From Cryptomeria japonica (lineage: Eukaryota > Streptophyta > Pinopsida > Cupressales > Cupressaceae): 64,000 nt of DNA. Below are positions 11,356 to 22,982 of this stretch, in pieces. Each line of letters starts with the position of its first letter. Within the stretch, counting starts at the first letter, position 1. The DNA is taken from the NCBI RefSeq assembly GCF_030272615.1, contig NC_081415.1, forward strand, positions 631,765,041 to 631,829,040. The letters run 5' to 3'. A program made the translations under genes and the position numbers. Under the pieces are notes generated by a model. That model saw only the letters and a list, made by a program, of their open reading frames with translations, ran no database searches and was not told where the DNA came from.

Positions 11356-12360
11356 TGTAATATCAAAAAATTGCACCTTGTACAATTCAATGCAACAAAT
11401 GGCGCCTTCCTCCACGTTATCGGAGGTTGTGTATTGCCACCTTTGTCTTTTTTCCCACCTAGATCGCTTTGTTAGCCCAAGGTGGGAATCCCACCAACTT
11501 TGTCGACCTGTCATCCTCAGAACATTAGCAAGGCGTAGAGTCGTTCGTACAACACGTTGCGTCCCACAAATTTGAAAAATATGCATGTGGTCATTTAGGT
11601 GGATTCTTTGGCATTTTTTATCAATTCTTGCAGGTTGGAGCTTTTAGCAATCTTCTTGGGCAATACTTACAGGATATCACAAGGCCACCATTGTTGCAAC
11701 CTTTCGAAGAACTCATGATGCCATCTTCACAAGTGTTAGGCCCAGAGTTTTTCTTACTCTTCTTGGTTCATTTGTGCATCTAAAATCTCTCATTTTCAAT
11801 CTATTTATTATCTTAATCATATCTCTTTTTATCTCAATCATTTTGATTTTCCTCGTTGCTATTATCTGGGTTGTTCGTTGAGGTGGAAACATTGAAATGG
11901 GGGCCTGACTAAGCTAGAGTCCAAAACACAACGCTCAATATTTTCTTTTCTTGTTTGTGTGCAGGTTTGTAGTGGTGAGAAAGTTATCATTTTGCAGGGG
12001 GCTTCAAACATGGATCGGTAGTGAGTTTCTCTCACTCTTTTTAGTATCTCGTATTACAAGCTTAGTTTGTTTCTATTCATATTTACTTAGTTACATAATT
12101 GTATCTGTCACTCCTGTACGACTTTTATGTTCTGTCCATATAGGATGACAACGTGTCGCATTGGTGTCCTAGTTCCGAACACTCATCTTAAGGATAGAGA
12201 CTCAACAGAGTCATTTGGGAGTCTCGTTTATAGTCTAATAGCTTAATCTTCCACTTTTACCCCCTGACTCTCCCCTAACGCCAGTTTAAGTGAGGTAGCG
12301 GTGGATAAATTTGTTCTCTAGGATTTTCTATCTTAGAGTTTACAAATTTCTTCCTTTACA
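11356..12360 (+). repeat. 5' LTR of element 1
   Basis: It starts TGTAATATCAAAAAATTGCA and ends CTTCCTTTACA, and aligns along its length with 50820-51923. It is about 100 bp shorter because a segment near 11560-11590 is missing, where the 3' LTR holds CCATAGGTTGTCATTTGAGC and following bases. Divergence from the partner is clearly higher than between the LTRs of element 3, in agreement with greater age. Confidence 0.92.
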
Positions 12361-12363
12361 TTT

Positions 12364-12379
12364 TGGTGAACCCGATGTG
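12364..12379 (+). other. Primer-binding site of element 1
   Basis: TGGTGAACCCGATGTG begins three bases after the LTR end. It starts with TGG, as expected for pairing with a tRNA CCA end. Elements 2 and 5 share the same core TGGTGAACCCGA, so all three probably use the same tRNA, which I do not name. Confidence 0.75.
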
Positions 12380-12573
12380 AAGCTAGTTTTCTTTTTGCAT
12401 CATTAAGTTCATTGCATACATTTGAAATCTAAAATTTAAAAGAAAGAAAGAAAAAAAAGAAAGAACATAGTTTGCATATTTGTTTGAGCATTTGCATTCG
12501 TTTAGCAAACTTTATTAGAATACAAAACCCTTCGTGTCCTTGCGGTGTGGTCTCAGCATTGCACGACTTGTCT

Positions 12574-13209
12574 ATGAGCTTTATGACCCAGACTACCACA
12601 AGAGTTGTAGTCGGGAAGACATCAAAATGGAGTTTCCCTCCTGATCGTTACAATCCTCCTCTACCTGACGCGATGATAAAAAACCCTCTGCCTGACTCAA
12701 GCAAGCCCTTCTCCTTCTATACCCTCCAGATACCTTTCATGGGAGGATTGTTAGTTGCTAGTTCTCAGAACTTCTCCATGACAAACTCTTCAGCACCTTC
12801 TCCTCTTGTTGTTGACCACAATTGCGCTATCACTATCAACATTGATTGGATTCAGTCTCTAGAAGAGAACCTAAGAGACTTCGAAGGGTTCCTTAATCGG
12901 GAGAATGTCTTCCCTCAAGTTGGTAATGTAGTCAACACTCTGAGAGACATGTTTATCTTAGATAAGAAAGGTTTAGAGATGTTGAGGCCATTATCTATGA
13001 TTTTCAAAAGCCATGTAACCTTGGTAGATGCAAACCCTCAGGATGGCCAGTCTGACACTTGTGGTTCTTAGTTGGGTGTTAACATACCTGGTTTGACAAA
13101 ACACATGGTTGACCCCGGACCCATCATTCCCAACATCAATGCCTCTACCACTCCCTTAGGGTATACAACTATGTCTAGTAGCTCAACCTCTGCCTCTACT
13201 ACAATTCAT
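12574..13209 (+). pseudogene. Element 1 gag, N-terminal part
   Basis: The frame is open from 12472. The likely start is one of the ATGs at 12574 or 12583, which give MTQTTTRVVVGKTSKWSFPP. The 5' end up to 13071 encodes a Pro/Ser-rich N-terminus followed by a helical region (SLEENLRDFEGFLNRENVFP). A TAG at 13069-13071, explicable by CAG to TAG, interrupts it. The frame then continues through GLTKHMVDPGPIIPNINAST to the target site of element 2 at 13210. The remainder of gag resumes at 21569. I infer a particle-forming role from position and from the gag domain in the second part. Confidence 0.7.
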
Positions 13210-13214
13210 ATCTC

Positions 13215-14829
13215 TGTGATGGATGAAAATGGGATCGAGTAGTTTAGGAGCTAACCCCACTTTCCTCCGCACATTGGAATACGAAAGAGCCTAAGGAGAT
13301 GATTCACTTTGACTACTTGCAAGAGAGAGTCAAAGAATATCTTTAGGGTTTCTCTACCTTTGTTGCTATGAAGATGAGATGTGTAAAATGCAATGCAATG
13401 ATCAACTATGCTAGGAGATAAACAAATACGTCAATGTAAACTGAAAAAACTGAAATTTGTAGATCTGAAATTGAGTTATTCAATATAGAGCAGGAAGGGG
13501 ACTTCAAATGTGCATCTGTCACTAAAATTTGATGTTGACTATGCAGGAGCAAGGCGCCACACCTTGGTCCCTGATCCTGTACCCTGTTATACTTCTAGAA
13601 TCTGGATCCTTAAACTCTACACTATTGAACTGCCAAAAGAAGCTGAAAAATCTAGAGGACTAGGGCGCCATGCCTTGGTCTCAGAATACTGGGATCTTTC
13701 TCTATCCTTGAGTTTGCACCTATGTGATTTGTTGGTTCTAACTATTGTGCGTCCACCGGATTCCTGTACCTGCACCTGCAACTTGAAAAATGGTGTCTAG
13801 GTGGCTATATAGGGTTTTGCCTTAGTCAAACCCCTTGCTTTAGTGATTTTGACCTCCACAAATAGCCAATAATGTATTGAAAATGTGTGTGCAAGATCCT
13901 AAATGAACAAGAAAATAAATCTAGAGTTCTACCCTACACTTTGGAGAGTAAACCCTAAATAAGTGTAAATGTAAATGTAGATGCTTCAAATCACAAATGC
14001 AATAATGGGTCTAAATCATGAACTTAAATTAGAAAATGAATGTTATGAAGCTCATACAAAGACATGAAAATAACATGAAACCATACCAAACCCTTATAGG
14101 GTAGAGGTACAAACCAATCAACAGTCGGTGATCTCCTATTATTCTTTAGTGTCTTCAAAGCTTCTAATTGATGTTGAAGATGACTGATGTAGGCTTGATA
14201 GATGCTTGATTTGCTTATGAAGACTTCACATAACCTGCACTTTCACATCACAAGAGGCTCCTTCAATTGTTTGCAGATGGATCCTTCGAATGAGGAAAAT
14301 AAAGGCTATATGTATGAAACCCTAACTTTGTTTTTTATCATAGGCTGACCTAGAATCAATATAATTTCACATTTCTTTGGATTTAAACATTAAAATACTA
14401 CCAAAACATGCTCCCAAAAATCAAGGAGAAAATGTTGGGACCAAAAGGCCGCCTCTTTGTCCAACCAACTTTTTCTCAAATTTTTGGGGAAGCAAGATAT
14501 CGGGATTCTAAAGTCAATTCCAGAAGGATGTAATGATTCAAGTTGTTTAGATATGTGAAATAGGGCCTTAAAGGTCGAAATAGGGCTTAGTTAGGGCTTT
14601 TAATGAATGAATTAATTGAAAGAATAAAATAAAAGGGGACACACTTAGGGTTAAGGGCCCAATTTTATGATGTGTAGAGTGATAAAACAGGACTTTAGAT
14701 TTAATTAAATTAATTAATTAAATGCTTAAAATTAAATTGAAATGCAAGATGGAAACACACTAAGGCAGGTGCTAACCTAAGCGTGGAATTGTACCACCCA
14801 ATTAAGGGTGTACAATTTATGACACTACA
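13215..14829 (-). repeat. 3' LTR of element 2
   Basis: 1,615 bp. On the minus strand it starts TGTAGTGTCATAAATTGTAC and ends CATTTTCATCCATCACA. It matches 19957-21568 throughout, including paired GGCGCCA-type and CTTGGTCTCAG phrases. Confidence 0.93.
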
Positions 14830-14844
14830 TTTAGCACCCTCTTT
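14830..14844 (-). other. Polypurine tract of element 2
   Basis: The minus strand reads AAAGAGGGTGCTAAA directly before the LTR start TGTAGTG. This is where plus-strand DNA synthesis would be primed, and it supports the minus orientation. Confidence 0.65.
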
Positions 14845-16248
14845 AGTGGTCATATGACACTACATGCATATACAAGCTAAAGTATAGAGAAGTAATCATT
14901 TCATGAAAAAGGATATATCCATAAGGTGTCAGATGAAGCCCCCAGTGGTATCTGTAGTACATTGTTAGGAACCACACCCTACAAAACCACATCTTTAGAT
15001 AAAATCACAAAATCACCTAAATTCTTACTAAGGAAGTGCTGAAATTCGTAGGTATCTATATGCCCCCTATATAGGTTTTCTAATTAGTGAGGTGAAACAA
15101 GGTATCATGTTTACCACACTGAATTGTGAGGAAAAATTGATGACAAATGCTCACAACCAAGTTTGATACAGTATCAAAACCAATGGAGAATCATTTGGTA
15201 AGAAATAAAACTAAATCATAAGTCGAACACAACCAAGAGTGTAAGGATTGGATCTCTCTAACACAAGATGAAAGATTAAGTGGAAAAATGCAGAATTAGG
15301 TTTTTGGAAAGAATTACCTTTTGAATTGTGAATAGGAGGAAGAGATCATTATCCAAAGACATCCACCTTTGATAGTAAAGGGGATCTTTGATGAAGATGT
15401 CATCTTTAAAGAGAAGGGAAAGAAGAATACACGCCTTATCCAATATTTAGGAAAAGAAGATTCTTAGCAAAGATTACACACTTTCACTAAGGAGAGGTCG
15501 TTCATGGAAGATGTATTATTTCAAACAAAGAATAGGTCCTAGATAAGGAAGACACATATTTATGCAATAAATGACATTAAATGAAAAATACAACTCAATA
15601 AAGGAAAGGTGAATCTTTAGAAAAAGAGATAGGAGATAGAAATATCACCCTTGCCCCCCAAGCATAAAGGCAAGGACATCATAGAGAGATCTTTTATAAA
15701 AGAACATTCTTCTAAAAGAAGGAAAAAGATCCTCATTAGGGATATGCATGTTCACAACCTAGAAGGGTTCCTTATAAAAGATACCACTCTTAAAAAAAAA
15801 ATTGATGAATGATTAAAGACTTCCAACACCAAGGAAGATGTCCTACTTAAGGATATGTACTTAAGATACTCATCAAGGATACTTGTTCCAATATTAGAGA
15901 GAGAATTCCCAATATGAATATACACCTCTACAATCAATAATAGATCCTTATGGAAGACACTACTTCTCAAAGGAGAAAGTTTTAATCTTAAGAAGGAGAG
16001 ATGTTTGAAATCACTCTTGTCCCCACACATAGAGACAAGAGGTGGGATGAAAATAGGCTATTATGTTGCTTCCAAAGTATGATTGCATGTGAAATTGTAC
16101 CATCATGAATTACAATGATCCCCCAATAAGTGAGCTACCAATGTCACGTAATGATGAGCAACATAATAGCCATTAATGTTATTTGCAGATATGGCAGATT
16201 GGATGAGGAATTTGAATATGACAAGTTAATTCTCTACCATCTGTGAGA
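14845..16248 (-). other. Element 2 non-coding 3' region
   Basis: 1.4 kb between the last recognised domain and the polypurine tract. It is rich in short purine phrases such as AAAGAAGG, GATCTTT and AAGAAGA. A 92-codon minus-strand ORF at 15752-16030 shows no domain. No RT or integrase motif (YVDD, HHCC or DDE-type) was found in either strand here. Confidence 0.5.
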
Positions 16249-16764
16249 TTAAAAACATGTATAAGATGATAAATATTGAAAGTCTTGATCAAGAAAATAG
16301 TCTTTAATAGAAGAATAGGCTACTAATTCATGCTCCTCTTGCACACAAGAAAACTTAGGAAAATGACAGGTATAACTCATTAGGTCCTTATTTATAGAAG
16401 AGAGGATATTAGAATGAATAGAAGATAAAGCCTCATAAGTGGGATCAGAAATCTCTTGTGGAGATTCATAAAGAGACTTGCCAATCACCATAATTTCCTT
16501 ATAAGTTGGATGAGTGTTGAGAGATGTAGAGGATGATATAATTGAAGTAAAGTCATCATCACTATTAAATATATCATTCACATTGAGAGATGGTCTTTTA
16601 GATGCTTTGGTGGGATTTGAAAGATTATATCCAAGTTCAAATGAAGCTTCATGTATGTTATTTTCTAAAGGAACCTTAATCCCTTTTTCATTTACTCCAT
16701 AACTATTGCCATTATATCCACTCTTAACTAAAATGTGAAAACCTAGACCATAGAGGGATGCCAT
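16249..16764 (-). pseudogene. Element 2 pol-like C-terminal ORF with G-patch
   Basis: 171 codons from an in-frame ATG, probably the 3' end of a longer broken frame. Residues 6-35 read GLGFHILVKSGYNGNSYGVN then EKGIKVPLE, followed by a LGYN about ten residues on. This is the glycine pattern of a G-patch domain as found downstream of protease in elements 4 and 5. The rest is a Ser/Asp/Asn-rich tail (NSDDDFTSIISSSTSLN). Family knowledge: G-patch modules bind RNA or activate helicases, and some retroelements carry one after protease. Confidence 0.6.
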
Positions 16765-17276
16765 ATTAGAAATAGATGGTGGGGCCTCATAGGTATCAAT
16801 GTTATAATTAGATGAATTATAAGAAGATACTGAAGAGTTGTTTTAATTAGAAGCAGTCACAAAATTGTTACTAAGTTCTTTAGACAAAGTGGGTTGATTT
16901 TTAGTTTCCACCACATCATTTTCCTTTTAGTCTAAGGTTCTCTTGGAGGGACTTTGTATTCTCCTACAAAGGTAGGTGTAAAGTCTAAGGTCCCCCAATT
17001 GTCTTCCAAGAGAACTTGTTTTGGTGAAAAAGCATCTTTATGAGGAGATGGTGTTTCAACGTGAGTATAATAAGAATTAGGAGTACTCAAGAAAATAGGC
17101 ATACTTGAAGATGTAGGAGTATTTTCAGAAGAATTGGAAGTAGTTGAACAAGATGAGGTTTACATCAGGACTTGTAAATTGGTATCAACAAACAAAGTAT
17201 ACTTCTTATTGTTGTAGGTGAACTTAAGTTGCCTATGCAAAGTAGAAGGGATAACCTACATACAATGAAGCCAAGG

Positions 17277-17549
17277 TCACCCTAATAGAAGATTATAATT
17301 AAGATCACCGTGCATGAAATGAATAGGTGTAGGTAAAATAACAGGTCCCACCTTGATAGGAAGAGTTATAGTACCTAAAGAAGATCTAGCAACATTATCA
17401 AAGCCATAAATAGGAAGAGGACCGGGTTTAATAAGAGATGTATCTACCTTGCTTTTATACAATAATTTAATGCTACAAACGTTAAGGCCAAATCCATTGT
17501 CAACAAGGGTTCTTATTATAGCATTACCATTGATAAGGACAAAAATCAT
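17277..17549 (-). pseudogene. Element 2 retropepsin-like protease domain
   Basis: 90 codons. The sequence has the aspartic protease flap and strand order: VLINGNAIIRTLVDNGFGLN with the active-site triad region read as DNG instead of DSG or DTG, then LGTITLPIKVGP and finally DLNYNLLLG, matching the usual 'apYNxiLGRpwL' strand. The linker to the G-patch ORF (16764-17277) is broken by stops. The family role is polyprotein processing. The DNG triad and surrounding stops make activity unlikely. Confidence 0.75.
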
Positions 17550-17588
17550 AAGAGAAGAATATTGATGTTGGATCTAATGGGATGACAA

Positions 17589-18190
17589 CTAATCTTGTGT
17601 GAATACAATTTGAGCTTTGGGTTCGTTTATATGATCAATCAAAGAATCCATATTATTAGGTGTCACTGCTAGTGGGACATCCAAGTTTTTTAAAACATCT
17701 TGTAACATTCCATGATATGTGGATGAAGTTTGAATCAAATCCCAAAAAGAAATTTTGGCAGGAATAACTTTAAGTTGTTCAATAAGATCATACGAGATAT
17801 ACGAGGTGCTGTGGAAGAATAGGTTGAGAGGTAGGAAGTGAAGAAGGAATATCCAGAGGAGGATTAGGCTGCCTATTGTTTCGTATATTATATGTGTGAG
17901 CAACCAAATTGTAACTCTCTTGGGTGATTTGTTTAGCATACTCATAAGGGCTCTTAGTAGGATAACCTCATTGCACAGTAATAACTAGTTTGTTAGGAGT
18001 GCAAAAGGCATCCATTACTATAACCACCTTGAACCACAAAGAGAGGATTGTTTAGAGGTTGAGAATTTGGAGAAGGACTAGCACCTTGAACTATGAAGAG
18101 GGGTTTATTAGGTGTTTCATAACCATTCACATATATCATATTGATAAAAAAATGGTTTAGGAATATCAAACCCTTGTGACCTAAGATCAT
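17589..18190 (-). pseudogene. Element 2 gag-pol linker region
   Basis: The part at 17589-17945 contains SYDLIEQLKVIPAKISFWDL then IQTSSTYHGMLQDVLKNLDV. The same segment occurs just before protease in element 4 (YDLVSQLRKTPAQISILELL) and element 5 (YNLLDHLGKTPAHISILELL), so its place in the polyprotein is conserved. The 17993-18190 ORF upstream has a repeated PLFIVQGAS/PLFVVQGGY phrase. Function is not known to me. Frames are interrupted. Confidence 0.65.
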
Positions 18191-18281
18191 TATATTGCTC
18201 CAAGATATCCTTATGAATTTTAGAAGAAGGATGAATATAATTCATATGATAACGATTATTGAAAGAAGTGTTGATAGTCTC

Positions 18282-19440
18282 TTATTGCACCAAAATGTTA
18301 GCATGGATAGGATCAATTTTGTGAGATAGACTAGAAGTAGGCATTAACGTTTCATCCTTAGAGGTAAAGTTATTGAAAGAGTGTAAAGTGTTAGTAGGAA
18401 AGATCATATCATCCTCTATCACCAAATGATCTACATGGGAGAGGGACTCTCTAGGAGAAGGATCAACATTACTCTTCAGAGCTTCATCCTTGAGAGTGAG
18501 GTCTTTGAAAGAGATATTAAAAATCTCTTCTTGGACTAGGGTATCCTTATGAGTAGAGCCAAGTGGAGGAGAGGGAAATGATTCAACTTTAGAGGAAAAA
18601 TGATTGAAATGAATAGAAGGTGAGGTGTTATTAAGGAAATTGTCAATAATATCACCCTTTTTTATCATAATGTCCACTTCTTTGACCAAGATACTCTAAT
18701 GGGGAGGGACATAGTAAGAGAGTAATCAAAATCATTCTCCAAAGGTTCATCCCAAAAAGGGTGATCATTGAGAGAGGCATTAAAAATGTCTTTTTGCACC
18801 ATGATATCCCCATTGTTAAGGTCAATTTGGGAGAGGGAATAACAATATTTATTAGTGATTCATCCTTATAAGGGAGAGCATTAATACATGTGTTGTTGAA
18901 ACCATCCTCTTGCCTCAAAATGTCTTTACTAGGAACATTAGGAGAGAGAGAATTAAGGAAATTACTTATAACTTCATCTTCTTCTTCCAAGGTATCTTTA
19001 TGGGCAAGACAAGATTTAAGAAAAGGACAAGCATAACTCATTAATGCTCCTTTTCTAGTGGGAATTTTATTGAAATCAAAAGAGGGTATGCTATCACTAG
19101 GAAAAGTAGGGACACTATCATCTACTTGCACCAAATGATCCTCATGGGGGAAGTAATTTTTAGGAGGAAAATGGACATCATTCTTCAAAGATTCACACTT
19201 AGGAAGGAGATATTTAAAAGAAGTGCTCATAAACTCTTGTTGCACTAATGTTCCCCCATTGGTAAGATGAAATTTGGGAGAAGATAAATCAAAGTCCATC
19301 AAAACAATTTCTCTAGGAGAAGCACCATGTAGGGAAGGTAAAGTAACATTAAGAAAGGTTTTTATGATATCATCCTCTTCCTCTAATATAGTTTCATGTG
19401 AGAGGCAATTTTTAGAAGAAATATCAACATCATTCTTCAA
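18282..19440 (-). pseudogene. Element 2 reiterated acidic ORFs in place of gag
   Basis: Two overlapping minus-strand ORFs (18282-18689 and 18652-19440) in different frames encode degenerate units of roughly 45-60 residues. Each contains phrases such as SLSHxDxLVxEDD, SPSF.FN.F, SKDExL and KNxLSHExxLEEEDD. The DNA shows the same roughly 150-bp periodic phrases (CATCCTTAGAG, ATTGAAAGA, CCTCTTGC). No canonical gag block or zinc knuckle is present. The protein would be acidic and Ser-rich. I do not know its function; it occupies the position of gag. Confidence 0.6.
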
Positions 19441-19936
19441 ATATTCATCCTTAGAATATGTGAGAGTTTTGAAGGAACTATTAACAACTCATTTTTGGAT
19501 TAAAATGTCCTCATGGATAGGAAGATCTTCAAGAGAGGGGTAAATTGAAACAAGGAAGGCTAACCCATTACCACATCTATGAAATGTTCATTCTTTATGA
19601 CAACAATTTTCCTTTTTCAAATGTTAACATATGCAAAATGGAAAAAAAATGTTTAAATTTTGTGATGTTTTTACCAATGCAAGCACTCAAAATTTATGTC
19701 ATTTGATTTAGAAAATGAGATCTATGAGTGAAAAGTCTTCCCAAATCAACTCTAAAAAAATAATCCAAATTAAAAAATCCACAAGTTCAATTTGAAATTT
19801 AAAAATTAGGGTTTTAGTGAAATAAACCTCTAAAGTTTTAAAAACTTGCAAGAAAATCAAACATGTAAATGAAAAATTGAATTTTAAATTACATAAACAC
19901 TGAGATCTCAGAACATAAATTAGAATTAAAGGTGTA

Positions 19937-19953
19937 GGGAGTCGGGTTCACCA
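19937..19953 (-). other. Primer-binding site of element 2
   Basis: The minus strand reads TGGTGAACCCGACTCCC, three bases inside the 5' LTR (19957-21568). It proves the minus orientation and shares its core with elements 1 and 5. Confidence 0.8.
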
Positions 19954-19956
19954 AAA

Positions 19957-21568
19957 TGTGATGGATGAAAATGGGATTGGGTAGTTTAGGACCTAACCCC
20001 ACTTTCCTCCACACATTCAAATACAAAAGAGCCTAAGGATATGATTCACTTTGACTACTTGCAAGAGAGAGTCAAGGAATATATTTAGGGTTTCTATTCC
20101 TTTGCTTCTATGAAGAGGAGATGTGCAAAATGCAATGCAATGACTGAATATGCTAGGAGATAAACAAATAAGTGAATGTAAACTAAAAATGCTAAAATTT
20201 GCATATCTAAAACTAAGATACTGAATACAGAGAAGGAAGGGGAATTCAAATATGCATGTGTCACTGAAATTTGGTGTTGATTGTGCAAGACCATGACGCC
20301 ATGCCTTGGTCCCTGATACTATGCCCTACTATACTTTTGGAATCTGGATCCTGAAAGTCTGCACTATGGAACTACCAAAAGAAGCTAAAAAACCTAGAGG
20401 ACTAGGGCACCACGCCCTGGTCTCAGATTACTAGGATCTTTTTGTCCTTGAGTCTACACCTATGTTATCTATTGGTTCGACTATCGTGTGTCCGCCGGAT
20501 TCCTGTACTTGTACCTGCACCTGTAATTTGAAAAATGGTGTCTAGGTGTCTATTTAGGGCTTTTCCTTAGTCAAACCCCTTGCTTTGGTTATTTCCACCA
20601 CAAATAACTGATAATTTATTGAAAATGTATGTGCAAGATCCTAAATGAACAAGAAAGTAAATCTAGAGTTCTACCCTACGCTTTAGAGAGTAAACCCTAA
20701 ATGCATGTAATTGTAAATGTAGATGCTTCAAATCACAAATGCAATAATGAATCTAAAGTATGAATGTCAATTTGAAACTGAATGCTATGAAGCTCATACA
20801 AAGACATGTAAATAACATGAAACCATACCAAACCCTAGGGGAGAGGTACAAGCCAATCAATAGTCGATGATCTTCTATTATTCTTCAATGTCCTCAAAGC
20901 TCCTAATTGTTGTTGAAGATGATTGATGTAGACTTAATAGATTCTTGATTTGCTAATGAAGACTTCACATAACCTACACTTTCACTTCACAAGAAGCTCC
21001 TTCAATTGCTTGTAGATTGATCTTTCAAATTAGGAAACGAAAGGCTATATGTATGAAACCCTAACTTTGTTTTTGATCATAGGCTGACCTAGAATCAATA
21101 TAATTTAAAAGTTCTCTGGATTTAAAAATTAAAATACCATCAAAGCATGCTCTCGAAATTTGGGGAGAAAAAGTTGGGACCAAGAGGCCGCCTTTTAGTC
21201 TGACCAACTTTTTCTCAAATTTTTAGGGAAGCAAGATATCATGATTGTAAAGTCAATTCTAGAAGGAGGTTATGCTTCAAGGTGTTTAGATATGTGAAAT
21301 AGGGCCTTTAAGGTTGAAATAGGGCTTAATTACGACTTTTGTTTAATTAATTAATTGAAAGAATAAAATAAAAGGTGGCACACTTAGGGTTAAGGGTCCA
21401 ATTTTATGATGTGTAGAGTGATAAAAGAGGACTTTAGATTTAATTAAATTAATTAATTAAATTCTTAAAAATAAATTGAAATGCAAGATGAAAACACACT
21501 AAGGCAAGTGCTAACCTAGTCGTGGAATTGTACCACCCAATTAAGGGTGTATAATTTACAATGCTACA
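19957..21568 (-). repeat. 5' LTR of element 2
   Basis: 1,612 bp with TG/CA ends, partner of 13215-14829. Both copies carry the long A/T-rich TTAATTAATTAA block (14701-14723 and 21440-21462). Confidence 0.93.
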
Positions 21569-21573
21569 ATCTC

Positions 21574-22900
21574 TACAATTAATACTAGTACTACCTTTGT
21601 TGGTGGAACTGGTTCTCTTGGGGGTGCTAGTGGAGGTGGTGGCATTGGTTCTCTTGGAGGTGTTGGTGCATCTAGCCCACATCCGCCTCCTCCACCTGCT
21701 AAGCCTATCTTGAACACTATCTTGTAGAACATGGGGCAGTTACAGTTACAGCTCACAAACCTGGCCTCCACTTTTGGTCAATTGTCTATGCTTGCATAAT
21801 ATAGGAAGATTCCCCTTGATATCACCATCCTAAACACCATTTTTCCTCCTACGGCTAAATCATTGAAGTTTGATAGATTCAATAGTAATGGGGACCCTAA
21901 TGTGCATATTGATTCTTTCATGACCAGGTGTAGTGACTGCCACATTTTGGACTTTGTGTTTCTTAAACTATTATCAAGGTCCCTTAAGGGGACCATGTTA
22001 GAATGGTATAGCTCCTTGTCGGATCATTCCATTTGTACCTTTGATCAGCTCATGGATTTATTTCTTAGATGGTTTCAGACTAACATTGGCAACAATCACC
22101 ATCACTGACCTTGTTCACTGTAAGGAGAAGCGCAATGAAAAAGACCATAGATTTTATTTTGAGATATCAATCACTCTCTACTAGGATCCCCTTTTCCCTG
22201 ATAGATAACAATATGTAGAGGATTTTCATTGGCAATCTGTAGCTAGCATTGAGGGAGAAACTATCTTTTAATCATTATCAAAACTTTTCTAATATGTGTT
22301 CTACACCCATAGACTACGAAGACACCATTACGCAATTCAAAGATTCAACTTTGAACTCTCACAATGGGTCTTTCGTAGGTACGTCCATGGAAGGGTCTAG
22401 AAAGAACAAGGCTGTAAATAATGTTGTGGTTGTCCCATAGGGATCATAACAAAATAGAGTCTTCACTAAATTGAATGAATCCTATCTAAGCATTTAATAA
22501 AACGATTAATAAAAGATAATCTGATTACCCTTCCCAAGGTTCGACCGTTGCTTGATAACAAACCTTATCCTCATTGGTACGATGGGTCAAAATTTTATCA
22601 ATACCATTGTGTGCTCGGTCATGATACTAAGCGATGTTATCATTTTTTAGAACATTGTCCAAGACCACATCAAGAGTGGTGCAAATAAATTTGATGCGCA
22701 GAAGAATACGTCAAACAAGTCTATTGATAAGACTAATAGGGATCTACAAAATCTATACTGATCCATTTCCCTTGCATTCGACAAATTTGATTTCTATATT
22801 AGATCTTCCTTCATATGATGGTCCATTAGTGAACATGGTCATTATCACTCCTATTTTTTTGCCTCCTATGTAGAAAGGGAAGGTGTCTTGACATGTCATT
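21574..22900 (+). pseudogene. Element 1 gag, C-terminal part
   Basis: It resumes the gag frame with a Gly/Pro-rich linker (GGTGSLGGASGGGGIGSLGG), then the retrotransposon gag domain at 21863-22108: LKFDRFNSNGDPNVHIDSFM and, further on, LSRSLKGTMLEWYSSLSDHS. Next comes a frameshifted stretch with EKLSFNHYQNFSNMCS (22252-22300). Around 22560-22660 a variant zinc-binding motif reads FYQYHCVLGHDTKRCYHF, like the CX2H..H..C knuckle of this gag family. Several stops (for example TAG at 21727 and TAA at 21798) and at least two frameshifts break it. Confidence 0.75.
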
Positions 22901-22982
22901 ATCATTCACCCCTCTAGATGCCTCATATTGTGGGGAGCCTGCTCCTTTGTATATCCCTGTGAGGTTGAATGTTTAAACTATC

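Larger units (their letters stand above)
13210..21573 (-). mobile_element. Element 2: non-autonomous Ty3-like element inside element 1 gag
   Basis: The element proper is 13215-21568, flanked by the perfect 5-bp duplication ATCTC at 13210-13214 and 21569-21573. The LTRs are 13215-14829 and 19957-21568. The primer site (minus strand, 19937-19953) and polypurine tract (14830-14844) fix the minus orientation. The 5.1-kb interior holds, in minus-strand order, reiterated acidic ORFs, a gag-pol linker, a protease domain and a G-patch domain. No reverse transcriptase, RNase H or integrase was seen. Removing it rejoins the gag reading frame of element 1 (TTIHIS with TINTS). Confidence 0.92.

Noticed and set aside
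11183-11586. ORFs crossing 11356 on both strands
   Set aside because: They run from host DNA across the target duplication into the element 1 LTR, so they cannot be real genes as read.
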